Source: an uncultured Flavobacteriales bacterium (GTDB lineage: Bacteria; Bacteroidota; Bacteroidia; Palsa-965). From it: a stretch of DNA of 62,517 nt. This document shows positions 1 through 10,000 of this stretch, piece by piece (positions within the stretch are counted from its first letter, which is position 1; each line of letters opens with the position of its first letter). The notes beneath the pieces were generated by a model. It was not told the DNA's origin. It saw only the letters and a list, made by a program, of their open reading frames with translations, and ran no database searches. The translations under genes and the position numbers were made by a program. The DNA lies in contig CAIQQJ010000138.1 in NCBI GenBank assembly GCA_903873905.1, forward strand, positions 1 to 62,517, in the 5' to 3' direction.

Positions 1-58
1 ATCTGTAATCTGTAATCTGTAATCTGTAATCTGTAATCTGTAATCAGTAATCAGTAAA
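1..58. repeat. Heptamer tandem array, ATCTGTA family
   Basis: Six head-to-tail copies of ATCTGTA are followed by two of ATCAGTA, ending about 20 bases before the first start codon. The array runs off the left window edge, so its true length is unknown. The same word family recurs near 14932, 18470, 26980 and 61292. Confidence 0.95.
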
Positions 59-67
59 TCATTTCCT

Positions 68-75
68 TAACTTCG
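68..75 (+). promoter_or_regulatory. Candidate -7 promoter box TAACTTCG
   Basis: TAACTTCG differs at one position from the Bacteroidota -7 consensus TAnnTTTG and lies 4 bases before the ATG at 80. No clear -33 TTG is visible because the heptamer array occupies that place. If active, the transcript would have almost no leader. Confidence 0.35.
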
Positions 76-79
76 ATCT

Positions 80-553
80 ATGAAGAAAATATTTTTTCTA
101 ATTTCCACATCACTCCTACTCGCTTTTGTTTCGGACAAATCTGTTCCATTCACAAAAATAGATGCTCTTGTTTCTCGTTTGAATAACGGTGGCGATACAA
201 CTTTCGTGGTGAATTTTTGGGCAACTTGGTGCGGCCCATGCGTTGGAGAATTACATTATTTCACTGAATTGGATTCTGCAAAACCAGTAAAAAACCTGAA
301 AGTGATTCTCGTTTCCTTGGACTTCAAAAAAGACATTAACACAAAACTCATCCCTTTCATCGCCAAGCGAAAAATAAAAACGGAAATTTTGTTCCTAGAT
401 GAAACAAACGACAACGAATGGATTCCTAAGGTGGATAAAAATTGGCAAGGAAATATTCCCGTCACACTCATTCGGAATGCGAATAAAAATTTCAGACACT
501 TTATTCCAAGAGAAACAAATTATGCGGAATTGGATTCTTTAATAAAGAATTAA
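80..553 (+). CDS. TlpA-like thioredoxin-fold protein
   Basis: This 157-residue protein has an N-terminal hydrophobic segment (about residues 3-17) that should export it or anchor it in the inner membrane. A thioredoxin fold follows, with the active-site motif WCGPC at about residues 50-54 inside the context FWATWCGPC. That placement is typical of TlpA/ResA-type thiol-disulfide oxidoreductases of the periplasm, which reduce or isomerise disulfides, for example during cytochrome c maturation. A proline at the cis-Pro position is plausible in the segment NIPVTLI. It stands alone: a heptamer array lies upstream and a convergent gene downstream. The substrate cannot be inferred. Confidence 0.85.
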   Translation: MKKIFFLISTSLLLAFVSDKSVPFTKIDALVSRLNNGGDTTFVVNFWATWCGPCVGELHYFTELDSAKPVKNLKVILVSLDFKKDINTKLIPFIAKRKIKTEILFLDETNDNEWIPKVDKNWQGNIPVTLIRNANKNFRHFIPRETNYAELDSLIKN

Positions 554-574
554 AAATAGAGATTCTGGATTATT

Positions 575-1567
575 TTAAAATTGTATCCAAAGATCGTGCT
601 CCGTTTCAATTAATTCAATTTCTATCTGTAATTGCATTTTGGCAAGTTTCTCTTGATAATGCAAATCATTCATTTCAAAATAATCTTTCAATTCCAAATC
701 CTTCACATTTGATTCCTTGTAAATCACACTGGGAAAACAATGGAAAAAAAATAAATCGTCGATTGTTTTTACATTCAGCGAACAATTGGAATATTCAACT
801 TTAATCGCATTCATGATATTTCTGATTTCAGGAAAATAAAACCAACAAACATCCACGGAATCCTTTTCATTAAAAGCAGATTGCATGACCGGACAAATTC
901 CAACAATTCTTTTTTCAGAAGTCCTACGCTTGCTATCAAAGAAAAAATCCTCCTTTATTTTATAGCCAATTATTTTTGTTCTCAAAGTATCTGAAAATCT
1001 AGTGATCTCATCTTTGCCAAGCTTTGTTCTGAATTCATCGTCTGCAGTACCGTATGCTTGTATTTTCCCTGAAACAACAGCATCCAATAATGCATTGAAA
1101 AAAATATCGTCCTTGAAAATTGGACTCGATTCAATTCTTGAAATAAATCGCCAGGTTCTTTTTAAATAAACAACATCTTTCTCAGTTATTCCTTCATAAG
1201 GATAAATACCAATCTCATTTCGCGTTAAGATTGGCTTTGGATCCTTTTCATTCTTATTTTCATTGGGAAAAATCTGCTTGAATTCATAACCATTCTTATA
1301 TTCTCGAACCACCAATAATTTTCCAGTAATCGAATCCCAAACTTTCCATTTACCATAACGCTGATTAGCAACAAAATTTCCTTCCGCTTTTTTGATTCCA
1401 TTTCGATAATAAGAAATGTAATAACCATCAAACATGCCATCCTTGGTTTCGTAATTCACCGTATACTTCCCATCGGAAAAACTATGGGAATTATTACCCG
1501 ATTTGCCCGACCAAAAAACAAACAAGGCAATCATTGCTCCAAGAAAAATAGTCCTTTTCATTTCCAT
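575..1567 (-). CDS. Secreted or anchored protein with YwqK/MORN-like repeats
   Basis: The 330-residue product starts with a hydrophobic segment (about residues 6-20; a second ATG two codons in gives the more usual MKRT start). Residues about 30-90 hold YwqK/MORN-type repeats of the form DG-x-YxxYYxNG-x-KxxEGxFxxxxxxGxWKxW. Such repeats are common in Bacteroidota secreted proteins; the family name 'toxin-antitoxin YwqK antitoxin' is not evidence of that function. The rest, about 100-330, is not recognised. It is convergent with the thioredoxin-like gene (21 bases apart) and faces away from the TPR gene. Function unknown. Confidence 0.7.
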   Translation of the reverse strand: MEMKRTIFLGAMIALFVFWSGKSGNNSHSFSDGKYTVNYETKDGMFDGYYISYYRNGIKKAEGNFVANQRYGKWKVWDSITGKLLVVREYKNGYEFKQIFPNENKNEKDPKPILTRNEIGIYPYEGITEKDVVYLKRTWRFISRIESSPIFKDDIFFNALLDAVVSGKIQAYGTADDEFRTKLGKDEITRFSDTLRTKIIGYKIKEDFFFDSKRRTSEKRIVGICPVMQSAFNEKDSVDVCWFYFPEIRNIMNAIKVEYSNCSLNVKTIDDLFFFHCFPSVIYKESNVKDLELKDYFEMNDLHYQEKLAKMQLQIEIELIETEHDLWIQF

Positions 1568-1859
1568 TATACCTATAACGCAATTTCCTGAAAAAGATAC
1601 CAGTTTTATACTGTTTGACTTTCGAAATATTCAATGTTCCCCTATCGAACTTCCGCACTCTTGGCGCCTCTGCGCTAAAAACGCTAATGCAAAGATGCTC
1701 CAGGCAACACAAAACAAGTAATCCAGAATTTGAACAGCAATAATGCTTGAAAACCAAGCTCTTGTTCACATTCCATTCTTGATAAGTCCAAAAAAACTTG
1801 GTTTCATTGATAAAATGCTGGTCTAATTTCGCAGTATCCATTTTACCCAAAAATCCAAA
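1568..1859. other. 292-base gap between divergent genes
   Basis: Reading frames here have no protein-like features. Near 1650-1672 is a GC-richer stretch, CTTGGCGCCTCTGCGC, of the same style as the one at 51620-51658 upstream of hutH. TAATTTCG at 1824-1831 is a one-mismatch -7 box with TTG 23 bases upstream (1798-1800), a weak promoter candidate for the TPR gene at 1860. Confidence 0.4.
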
Positions 1860-3494
1860 ATGAGAAGAATCCTGATTCTATCGTTTGCCGTTCTATCAAG
1901 CATTACATCTTTCGCACAAAATAAAAATGCGAAGCAATGTTATGACAACGCACAACATTGTTTAGAATCGAAAAATTACGCGCAAAGTATTGTTTGTAAT
2001 AGCGACGCCATCAAAATTGATCCAAATTATTCAGCTGCTTATTTATCAAGAGGTGTCGCAGGAATGAATTTGAAAAATTACGGGAATGCCCTTTTGGATT
2101 TTACAAAAGTCATCGAATTAAATCCAAAAAACTTTTTTGCCTATTACAATCGTGGTATTGTACAAAGTCAATTGGGAAAAGATAGTCTAGCCATTCTTGA
2201 TTTCAATCGTGCAATAAATATTTTTCCAATTTATTCCGCTTTCTGCAGAAGAGGAATTTCATTGATGAACCTAAACCATTACGAAGCATCTATTCCTGAT
2301 TTCGAACAATGTATCAATCTGAATAATTACAATGACTCCGGATATTTTTATTTGGGATTTGCAGAATTAAAATTAAATTGGTTTGAAAAAGCCATCAATC
2401 ATTTTAATCAGGCTTTGCTTTTGAATCCAAATAATGATCTTGGATTTTTTAATCGAGGTTTGTCTGAAATTGGTCTCGGTGATTCTATTTCTGCGCTTGT
2501 TGATTTCACAAAAGCAATTGGGATCAATGATGGGAATTTTAGTGCTCATGAAAACAGAGCTCTTTTGTTAGACAAAATGGGAAAAGATAAAGATGCACTT
2601 GATGATTTGAATATTTGCCTTAAAGCCAATCCTTCTAATTCCATTGCGCTCAATCAGAGGGGAAATGCATTTTTCAAAATGGGGAATTATGCCAATGCAA
2701 TGCTTGATCTCAATAAATCAATTGAACTCTCACCTGAAAATCCAAATGCATTTAACAACAGAGGTGAAGTATTTTTGGCAAGCGGAAAAAACAAGGAGGC
2801 GCTTTCGGATTATTCACAGGCCATAAAACTTTCACCAAACAATTCGGAAACTTATTTTTATAAGGCAATCGCCGAATATAAATTAAATGCTTTTGACAAA
2901 TCCATCAGCGACTTGAACACAGCAATTCAAATTAACCCAGACTATAAACGCGCTTATGATTTTCGTGGAAGCATTTATCTGGCACTAGAAGATTATGAAA
3001 ATGCAATTTCCGATTTAACGAAAGTAATTGCACTTTCTCCAAGTGAAAGTAAAGCCTATTGTGATAGAGGATTTATTTTCGCAGCAGCCGGACAAGAAGA
3101 AAATGCCCTTGCCGATTATAATAAAGCGATTGAACTGGATGAAAATTCTTCTACGGCTTACGAAGGCAGAGCAGGTATTTCATACAACAATGGCGATTTT
3201 TTTCTTGCAATTCTCGATTACAACGTTGCCATTTCACTCGATAGCACAAATGTAAATGCTTGGTTTAATCGTGCCGAATCAGAACGTTATTCTGCAAAAT
3301 ACAAGGAGGCTATTTCAGATTACTCGAAAGTAATTTCCATGCAACCGCAAAGTCATATTGCCTTTTACAAACGAGGTTTGTGTCAATACAACAACGGAAA
3401 CAGAAAATCAGCCAAGTCCGATTTTGAACAAGCATTGCTATTGGATCCCAAAAACCAATATTACCAGCAATCGTTGAAGCAAATCGGGAAATAG
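1860..3494 (+). CDS. Exported tetratricopeptide-repeat protein
   Basis: The 544-residue protein has a signal peptide (residues 1-20, cleavage after SFAQ). The rest is about 15 TPR units of 34 residues, recognisable by recurring A-x-x-D/L-N/S-K-A-I-x-L-x-P-x-x-x-x-A-Y/F-x-N-R-G. Such arrays form a superhelical scaffold for protein contacts, here probably periplasmic. There is no enzymatic domain, TM anchor or sorting domain. A second, shorter TPR protein of the same type is encoded at 29906-30982. The partner is unknown. Confidence 0.85.
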   Translation: MRRILILSFAVLSSITSFAQNKNAKQCYDNAQHCLESKNYAQSIVCNSDAIKIDPNYSAAYLSRGVAGMNLKNYGNALLDFTKVIELNPKNFFAYYNRGIVQSQLGKDSLAILDFNRAINIFPIYSAFCRRGISLMNLNHYEASIPDFEQCINLNNYNDSGYFYLGFAELKLNWFEKAINHFNQALLLNPNNDLGFFNRGLSEIGLGDSISALVDFTKAIGINDGNFSAHENRALLLDKMGKDKDALDDLNICLKANPSNSIALNQRGNAFFKMGNYANAMLDLNKSIELSPENPNAFNNRGEVFLASGKNKEALSDYSQAIKLSPNNSETYFYKAIAEYKLNAFDKSISDLNTAIQINPDYKRAYDFRGSIYLALEDYENAISDLTKVIALSPSESKAYCDRGFIFAAAGQEENALADYNKAIELDENSSTAYEGRAGISYNNGDFFLAILDYNVAISLDSTNVNAWFNRAESERYSAKYKEAISDYSKVISMQPQSHIAFYKRGLCQYNNGNRKSAKSDFEQALLLDPKNQYYQQSLKQIGK

Positions 3495-3518
3495 GCACTT
3501 TATTTCAAGGTTTTTTTT

Positions 3519-3550
3519 CTCGTCCCCTACCCTTGTGCCTCGTCCCTTTT
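3519..3550. repeat. Degenerate CTCGTCCC-type array
   Basis: CTCGTCCC recurs with a degenerate CTACCCTTGTGC spacer. Its reverse complement (AAAAGGGACGAGG) is the family seen as a clean 7-bp array at 13744-13771. It separates the TPR gene from the BatA-type gene. Confidence 0.6.
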
Positions 3551-3568
3551 CTGTACCTTTAACCTTTG

Positions 3569-5683
3569 ATGAAATTCGCCAATCCTTACTTCCTATTCGC
3601 TCTACTGGCGCTTGCGATTCCGATCATTGTTCACCTTTTCAATTTCCGAAAATTCAAACGCGTTTTTTTCACCAACGTTCGCTTTCTAAAAGAAGTTCGT
3701 CAGGATACAAAAGCACGGAATAAACTCAAGAATCTTCTGATACTTACGTGCAGATTACTTGCAGTCCTTTTCCTCGTACTTGCTTTTGCCCAACCTTATA
3801 TTCCAAAAGAAAATGGTGCGGTAAAAGCAGGCGATAAAGTGGTCAGTGTTTATATTGATAATTCCTTCAGTATGGATGCTGTCGGAAAATCTGGAACATT
3901 ACTTGATGAGGCAAAAAAGGATGCGCGTGAAATTGTTGCAGCCTACAAACCAAGTGATCAATTCCAATTACTCACCAATGATTTTGAAGGTCGTCATCAG
4001 CGCTTGGTGAATCGTGAGGAATTTTTGGAATTGGTTGATGAAGTGCAATCGAGTCCCGCTGTTCGAACAATTTCTGAAATCACCAAACGTCAACAGGATG
4101 CTATCAATACCACTGATGGAATTCAGATGGGCAACAAACAGGCTTTTCTCATTAGTGATTTCCAAAAATCAATTTCCGATTTCACAAAAATTACCGCTGA
4201 CACTTCCATTCGTTTCCGTCCTATTCCTCTTTTTGCGCAAAACAGAAATAATGTTTACATCGATTCTGTTTGGTTTACGACACCGGTTCGACAACTCAAT
4301 CAGCAGGAAGCATTACATATTCGATTGAAAAGTCATTCTGAAACAGCTTCAGAAAATGTTCCAATGCGACTTTACATTAACGGACAAGCAAGAACACCTT
4401 CCAGTTTTAGCGTTCCTGCCAATGGTTTGACGGATACAATTGTTTATTTCACCATTAGAGAACCCGGTTTGCAGCAATGTTTGGTGGAGATCAATGATTA
4501 TCCCGTAACATTCGATGATCGTTTTTATTTCTCATTCAACATGTTGAAATCAATTCCGGTACTCGCAATTAATGGTGCTGCCCAAACGAATGTTCCCTCA
4601 AACAGTTTGGAAAATAATTATCTCAAATCGCTTTTCGGAAATGATTCCGCTTTTGTTTTTACAGAATCGGATGAGAATAAATTGGATTATTCTTCATTGG
4701 GGAATTACAGTTTTATTCTGCTCAACAGTTTGAATTCAATTTCATCAGGACTTTCGAATGAACTGAAAAAATTTGTGGATAATGGAGGAAGTCTTTTCGT
4801 TTTCCCTGGAGAAAATGCAGATCTGAAATCCTACAAAGATTTTCTTTCACCAATGGGGGTGAATAGTTTTGAAAAAATTGACACTGCGAATAGTATTGTA
4901 GATAAATTGAATTTCACAAATCCGCTTTATGCAGGCGTGTTTGAAAAAACAACTGGCAATTTGGATTTACCATCTGTTTATAATCATTATAAAATTTCCG
5001 CTGGAGTTCGAACGACACAGGAAGATTTGATGCGACTTCGCAACGGTGATTTGTTCAGTGGCAATTTCCGATCAGGAAAAGGGAGTGTATATCTCTGTGC
5101 TGTTCCCCTTTCTGATTCGTGGAGTAATTTTCCACGACATGCGATGTTCGTTCCTACCTTATTCCAAGCTGCATTATTTTCCCAACCACAAGGACAACTT
5201 TTTTATACAATTGGAAGCAATTCAACAATTGATCTTGGTGATGTTGGAGTAATTGGTGAAAATGTTTTTCATCTTTCAGAGCCAACAAAAAATTTCGATA
5301 TCATTCCTGCTCACAATGTAATTGATGGCCATTCAGTTCTTGATGTGCATCGACAAGTTGTAAATCCTGGGAATTATTTTGTAAAACTTGGCAACAATCA
5401 AATCAACGGAATTTCATTCAACTTCGATAGGAAGGAATCTGATTTAACAACCTTGAATTCGGATGAAATAAAAACTGAATATGAATCAGCAGGACTTCAT
5501 AATTTCTCATTGCTTGAAACGGATTCAAAAGGATTAACCACAGCCCTATCGGAAATCGATTTCGGAATTCGATTATGGAAAACCTGCATTTGGTTGGTTT
5601 TGATTTTCCTATTGGTAGAAATACTTCTCATTCGATTTTGGCGCAATGATCCAAAAATAAAATTAACAGCAACCTCAAACTGA
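3569..5683 (+). CDS. BatA-type vWA membrane protein
   Basis: I start at the ATG at 3569; the TTG one codon earlier is unlikely. The N-terminus is the BatA (aerotolerance regulator N-terminal) domain: a membrane helix at about 5-22, a basic loop, and a second helix at about 55-75. A von Willebrand A-like region follows, with a DxSxS metal site (DNSFS, about 97-101). Residues about 380-480 resemble the class I glutamine-amidotransferase-like domain seen in this family. One C-terminal helix (about 676-694) gives a mostly periplasmic, three-helix protein. The dihydroorotase-like gene starts 6 bases after its stop, so the two are probably cotranscribed. Role uncertain. Confidence 0.8.
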   Translation: MKFANPYFLFALLALAIPIIVHLFNFRKFKRVFFTNVRFLKEVRQDTKARNKLKNLLILTCRLLAVLFLVLAFAQPYIPKENGAVKAGDKVVSVYIDNSFSMDAVGKSGTLLDEAKKDAREIVAAYKPSDQFQLLTNDFEGRHQRLVNREEFLELVDEVQSSPAVRTISEITKRQQDAINTTDGIQMGNKQAFLISDFQKSISDFTKITADTSIRFRPIPLFAQNRNNVYIDSVWFTTPVRQLNQQEALHIRLKSHSETASENVPMRLYINGQARTPSSFSVPANGLTDTIVYFTIREPGLQQCLVEINDYPVTFDDRFYFSFNMLKSIPVLAINGAAQTNVPSNSLENNYLKSLFGNDSAFVFTESDENKLDYSSLGNYSFILLNSLNSISSGLSNELKKFVDNGGSLFVFPGENADLKSYKDFLSPMGVNSFEKIDTANSIVDKLNFTNPLYAGVFEKTTGNLDLPSVYNHYKISAGVRTTQEDLMRLRNGDLFSGNFRSGKGSVYLCAVPLSDSWSNFPRHAMFVPTLFQAALFSQPQGQLFYTIGSNSTIDLGDVGVIGENVFHLSEPTKNFDIIPAHNVIDGHSVLDVHRQVVNPGNYFVKLGNNQINGISFNFDRKESDLTTLNSDEIKTEYESAGLHNFSLLETDSKGLTTALSEIDFGIRLWKTCIWLVLIFLLVEILLIRFWRNDPKIKLTATSN

Positions 5684-5689
5684 TTTATC

Positions 5690-6952
5690 ATGAAAATTCT
5701 ACTTCAGAATATTCTCATCATCGATCCTAATTCCCCTTATAATAATCAACACACAGATGTGTTGATTGAAAAAGGAATGATAGCTCAAATCGGAAAATTT
5801 ATTTCTGCGAGTGATGCAATAGTTATTTCTGGAACAAACTATCACGTATCACCAGGTTGGATGGATTTGCATGCACACTTACGCGATCCTGGTTTTGAAT
5901 TCAAGGAAACCATTGAGTCGGGAGCTAATGCTGCTGCCAAGGGAGGATTCACTGCTGTTCTTGCCATGCCCGATACACTACCTGTTGTACAAACAAAATC
6001 TGCTGTTGAATACATCATCAAACGTTCAGAACAACTTCCAGTCGATATTATTCCTGCAGGCGCGCTCACACAAGATCTGAAAGGAAAAGAAATGGCGGAG
6101 TTGTATGATATGCATCTTGCCGGAGCAAAAGCTTTCACGGATGCAGAACATCCCGTTCATCACGGTGGTTTGCTTGTGCGTGCCTTGATGTACGCGAATA
6201 ATTTCGGAGGAAAAATTCATTTGCGCAGTGATGAGGAAACTGTTTCTCAAGGCGGACAAATGCACGAAGGTATAATGAGTACCATGCTTGGATTAAAAGG
6301 AATTCCTGCACTCGCTGAAGAATTGATGATTGCACGAAATATTTATTTAGCAGAATATGCTGGAGCACCAATACATCTTATGGGTGTGAGTACAGAAAAA
6401 AGTGTGCAACTCATTCGCGAAGCAAAATCAAAAGGCCTTGAGGTAACAGCGGCTGTACATGCCTACAATTTATTCTGGAACGATTCTGTTCTCGAAGATT
6501 TCGATACGAATTACAAGGTGAATCCTCCCTTGCGAGGAGAAAATGATCGCAAAGCTTTGCTTGATGCGGTTGCAGATGGAACAATTGATTGCATTACTTC
6601 AGGACATTCTCCAGAAGACATCGAAAATAAAGTGGTGGAATTTGATCTCGCTGCATTTGGAATTACAGGATTGGAAAGTGCATTCGCACTCGCCTGCTCT
6701 TCCGATAAATTTTCTGCAGAACAATTGGTGAATGCACTTTCCATCCAACCAAGAAAAATAACTGACATGGTAATTCCAGTCATCAAGGCAGGAGAAAAAG
6801 CAAATCTCACCGTATTTGATCCAACGGCGAAATGGACTTTCACTTTGAAAGACATTTACAGCAAATCTAAAAACACACCGCTAGTGGGAAAAGAATTAAC
6901 AGGAAAAGTGATCGGCATTTATAACAAAGGGCAATGGGTGATTAACAATTAA
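5690..6952 (+). CDS. Dihydroorotase-like amidohydrolase, probably non-catalytic
   Basis: The 420-residue amidohydrolase aligns along its length with class I dihydroorotases (pyrimidine synthesis, carbamoyl aspartate to dihydroorotate). Conserved: the HxH metal motif HAHLRDPG (61-68), NPPLR (278-282) and DGTID (296-300). Not conserved: the His of the usual HCED motif is Arg179 (LRSDE), the His of HVST is Gly232 (LMGVST), and the catalytic Asp of TDHAPH is Gly305 (TSGHSPE). An active enzyme needs these residues, so I infer a structural or regulatory paralogue like the pseudo-dihydroorotases that scaffold aspartate transcarbamoylase in some bacteria. A genuine pyrC should exist elsewhere. It follows the BatA-type gene by 6 bases. 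Confidence 0.75.
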   Translation: MKILLQNILIIDPNSPYNNQHTDVLIEKGMIAQIGKFISASDAIVISGTNYHVSPGWMDLHAHLRDPGFEFKETIESGANAAAKGGFTAVLAMPDTLPVVQTKSAVEYIIKRSEQLPVDIIPAGALTQDLKGKEMAELYDMHLAGAKAFTDAEHPVHHGGLLVRALMYANNFGGKIHLRSDEETVSQGGQMHEGIMSTMLGLKGIPALAEELMIARNIYLAEYAGAPIHLMGVSTEKSVQLIREAKSKGLEVTAAVHAYNLFWNDSVLEDFDTNYKVNPPLRGENDRKALLDAVADGTIDCITSGHSPEDIENKVVEFDLAAFGITGLESAFALACSSDKFSAEQLVNALSIQPRKITDMVIPVIKAGEKANLTVFDPTAKWTFTLKDIYSKSKNTPLVGKELTGKVIGIYNKGQWVINN

Positions 6953-6995
6953 TTTCCCGAATTTCAATTTTTGCATTTTTTTCAATATTAAGTAA

Positions 6996-7031
6996 AAAAA
7001 ATCCCTGAACATTTCTGCTCAGGGATTTTTT
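6996..7031. terminator. Bidirectional intrinsic terminator
   Basis: The perfect stem AAATCCCTGA / TCAGGGATTT with a 10-base loop has an A run on the left and a T run on the right. It can end transcripts of both convergent genes. Confidence 0.85.
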
Positions 7032-7055
7032 ATTATTGTCGATTCATTTTTTTAT

Positions 7056-10000
7056 TTACTTCACAAATCTAGAAACTGTTCTTCCTTTTTCATTGGTGAT
7101 TTGAACAAAATATACACCTGTTGCAAGTTCAGCCATCCCCCATTGGTAATTGACTTTTTCTGTTTCAATGGATTTTACTTCATTTCCCAATTGATCAAAA
7201 ATTGCGATATGATAACTATCGTTTGAAATTGGAAGAGTAATATTCAATTCTTGTTGTGTTGCATTAAAGTACAACGAAGGCGCAGTAGCTACAACTGGAT
7301 CAATTCCTACACAGCCTACAACAATGGCTTGGGAATTCACTGTATTTGTTCCACATGCATTTGTTACTACCAATGTTGCAGTATACGTCCCTGCTGTAGA
7401 ATACGTAACTGTTGCGCTCGATGAATTGGATGTTGCAGGAGTTCCACCAGGGAAAGTCCAAGAAAAAGATGTTGCTCCTGTACTTGGTGAACCATCAAAT
7501 ACCACAGATTGACCAATGCAAATTGCTGTTGCGCTTTCCGTTTCCGAAGCTACTGGAGCTGTCAACACATCAATTTCTATTGTTGCATTGCTTGAACATC
7601 CTGTCGCTGTTGTTGTTCCTTGAACATTGTAAGTTATCGATGCTGTCGGCGTGGAAATAGTTGAAGCCGTATTGGTAGAACTCAATCCTGTAGGTGGACT
7701 CCATAAATAGGTATTCGCACCACTGGCAGTAAGTGTTGTTGTGCCCGGCAAACAAACCGTTGTGGATGTAGCAGCAATTGCAAGTACTGGATTTGGATTA
7801 ACAGTAATATTCACAAATGCAGAATCAAACAAATGACAACCACCTCCAACTACATAAAGAATTGCCGGATATGTCCCAGGACTGTTGTACAGGGTTGATT
7901 GCGTTACAGCATTTGAAGTTAAAGGTGTTGCACTCGGGAAATACCATAATAAAGTATCCTCGAATGTTGATCCTGTTGCATCAAATAATATTTGTCCGCC
8001 TTGACAAACGGAAAGTGCACTTTCCGTAAATGTTGCAGTGGAATTTGCATTGGTGAGGAACGGATGAATATAAAGCGATGCACTTAAATTCCAACAACCT
8101 GCTGTCATGTATTCATGCCAAGAATTATCACTGTGCTGATCCCAAATTGGAATTGGAGCGGAAGTTTCCAAATCGGTATTACTCACAATGGAAAGTGTAT
8201 CATGAGCAGACGCCCAATTTAAATTCGTAAGATCAATGGAGACAAAGAATTTTTTGGATGCAGGTAATGTGATTGGACTATTTACAAATGAAAATTCCGT
8301 GTAATAGCCACCTGAAATATCAGATCTGATTTGGCCCATTGTTGTATTAACAGTTCCCAACAATGTCCCTGGTGTTCCACTTGTTCCATCATAAACGTGA
8401 AGAGGAATAATTTTAGTAGGAGTTGATGATCGACCAAGACCAAATGCAACCCAAACATTATTCAAAATTGTATAAGGTTGTGCCGATTCATCAAAATACA
8501 TTGCCTTTTGTTTTTCAGCATTAATATTCTCACCGTTGATCCAACCATTTTGTCCTACTGAAGTTCCTGTATAATAATTTACACCATGCCAAGTGGAAGG
8601 AATTGGAAGATTGATTTTTGTACAACCTGTAGGGGCAGATACAATAATATAATTTGTTGCAACGTGCGTGTTATTTCCATTTGCATTCGTAACTGTCAAT
8701 GAAACATTATAAGTTCCTGCTGTATTATAAGTAATGGCTGGCGGCGTTTGCAAAGTTGAGGTTGCAGGAGTTCCACCGGAAAACGACCATGAATAGGTTG
8801 TTCCTGCAAAACAATACAATGATGTGTTTGTATAATGAACCTGTCCTCCTGCTGTTACAGTTGTTACATTGGCAAAAAAGTTTGCAACTGGAGGAAGCGA
8901 AAGTGTTGTACCCACACAAGCCATCGATGCGTTTGCATCAATTCTTCCACCGCCTAATTGTCCAATGTAAGATGGATTTTGAGTATTGATATTTGTTGCA
9001 TTATTTACAATACAATTTCTAACATTGGTTGGTGTCATCAATGGATTCAAGGAAAGCATCAAACCTGCAAGTCCGGCGACGAGTGGACAAGCCATGGATG
9101 TTCCTGACATATTTCCATAAGCATTACCAGGAAGTGTAGAATAAATATTATTTCCAGGAGCGGAAATATCAACCCAAGTTCCATAGTTTGAAAAACTTGC
9201 TTTGGTGTCGTTACTATTTGTTGCGGCAACTGCGATGCACTCTGTATATCCCGCAGGATAAAACATCGTGTTTACATTGCTATTACCTGCAGCAGCAACC
9301 AAAACAACACCTTGACTATTTGCCCAAGTGATTACGTTTTGCGCTGTAGCAGAAGATCCTGTTCCGCCCCACGACATACTAATAACATCCGCACCCGCAG
9401 AAACGGCATAAACAACTCCATCGTAACCATTCGTAACAGAACTTGGAGAAGCGGAATTCGCTGTTGACTTTACACCCATCAATTTGCAGGAATAACCCAT
9501 TCCCGCAATACCAATTGCATTATTCGTTTTTGCATCAGCAATACCAGCGCAATGTGTTCCGTGGTCAAACGTTGCATTCGGTGGATTTGGATTATTGTCG
9601 TTATCAGCAACATCATAACCATTGATATCGTCAATGTAACCATCGCCATCATCATCGATTCCATTCGCAGCAATTTCACCTGGATTCACCCAAAGATTTC
9701 CAGAAAGATCTTGATGTGTACGATCAACAGCATTGTCTACAATTGCAATTTTAATTGTTGAGCCAGTGGAAAAATAATTCCATGCACCAGCCGCATTGAT
9801 TGTTGCCAAATGCCATTGCGATCCTAATGAAGGATCGTTTGGAGTGAGGCAAGTGTGATCAAGAGGAACGCGTTCTGCATAAACAATTTTTCCTGTTGCT
9901 TTCAATTCATCAATAATAGTTTGAACTGAATTGTAATCACTGAACTCCAACAAATAAGTACGAAGAAGAATTGGTGATGTTTTCGCAGCGAAAAATGGCT

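Noticed and set aside
1-58. CRISPR array
   Set aside because: Units are 7 bp with no spacers; the same holds for the other tandem arrays.
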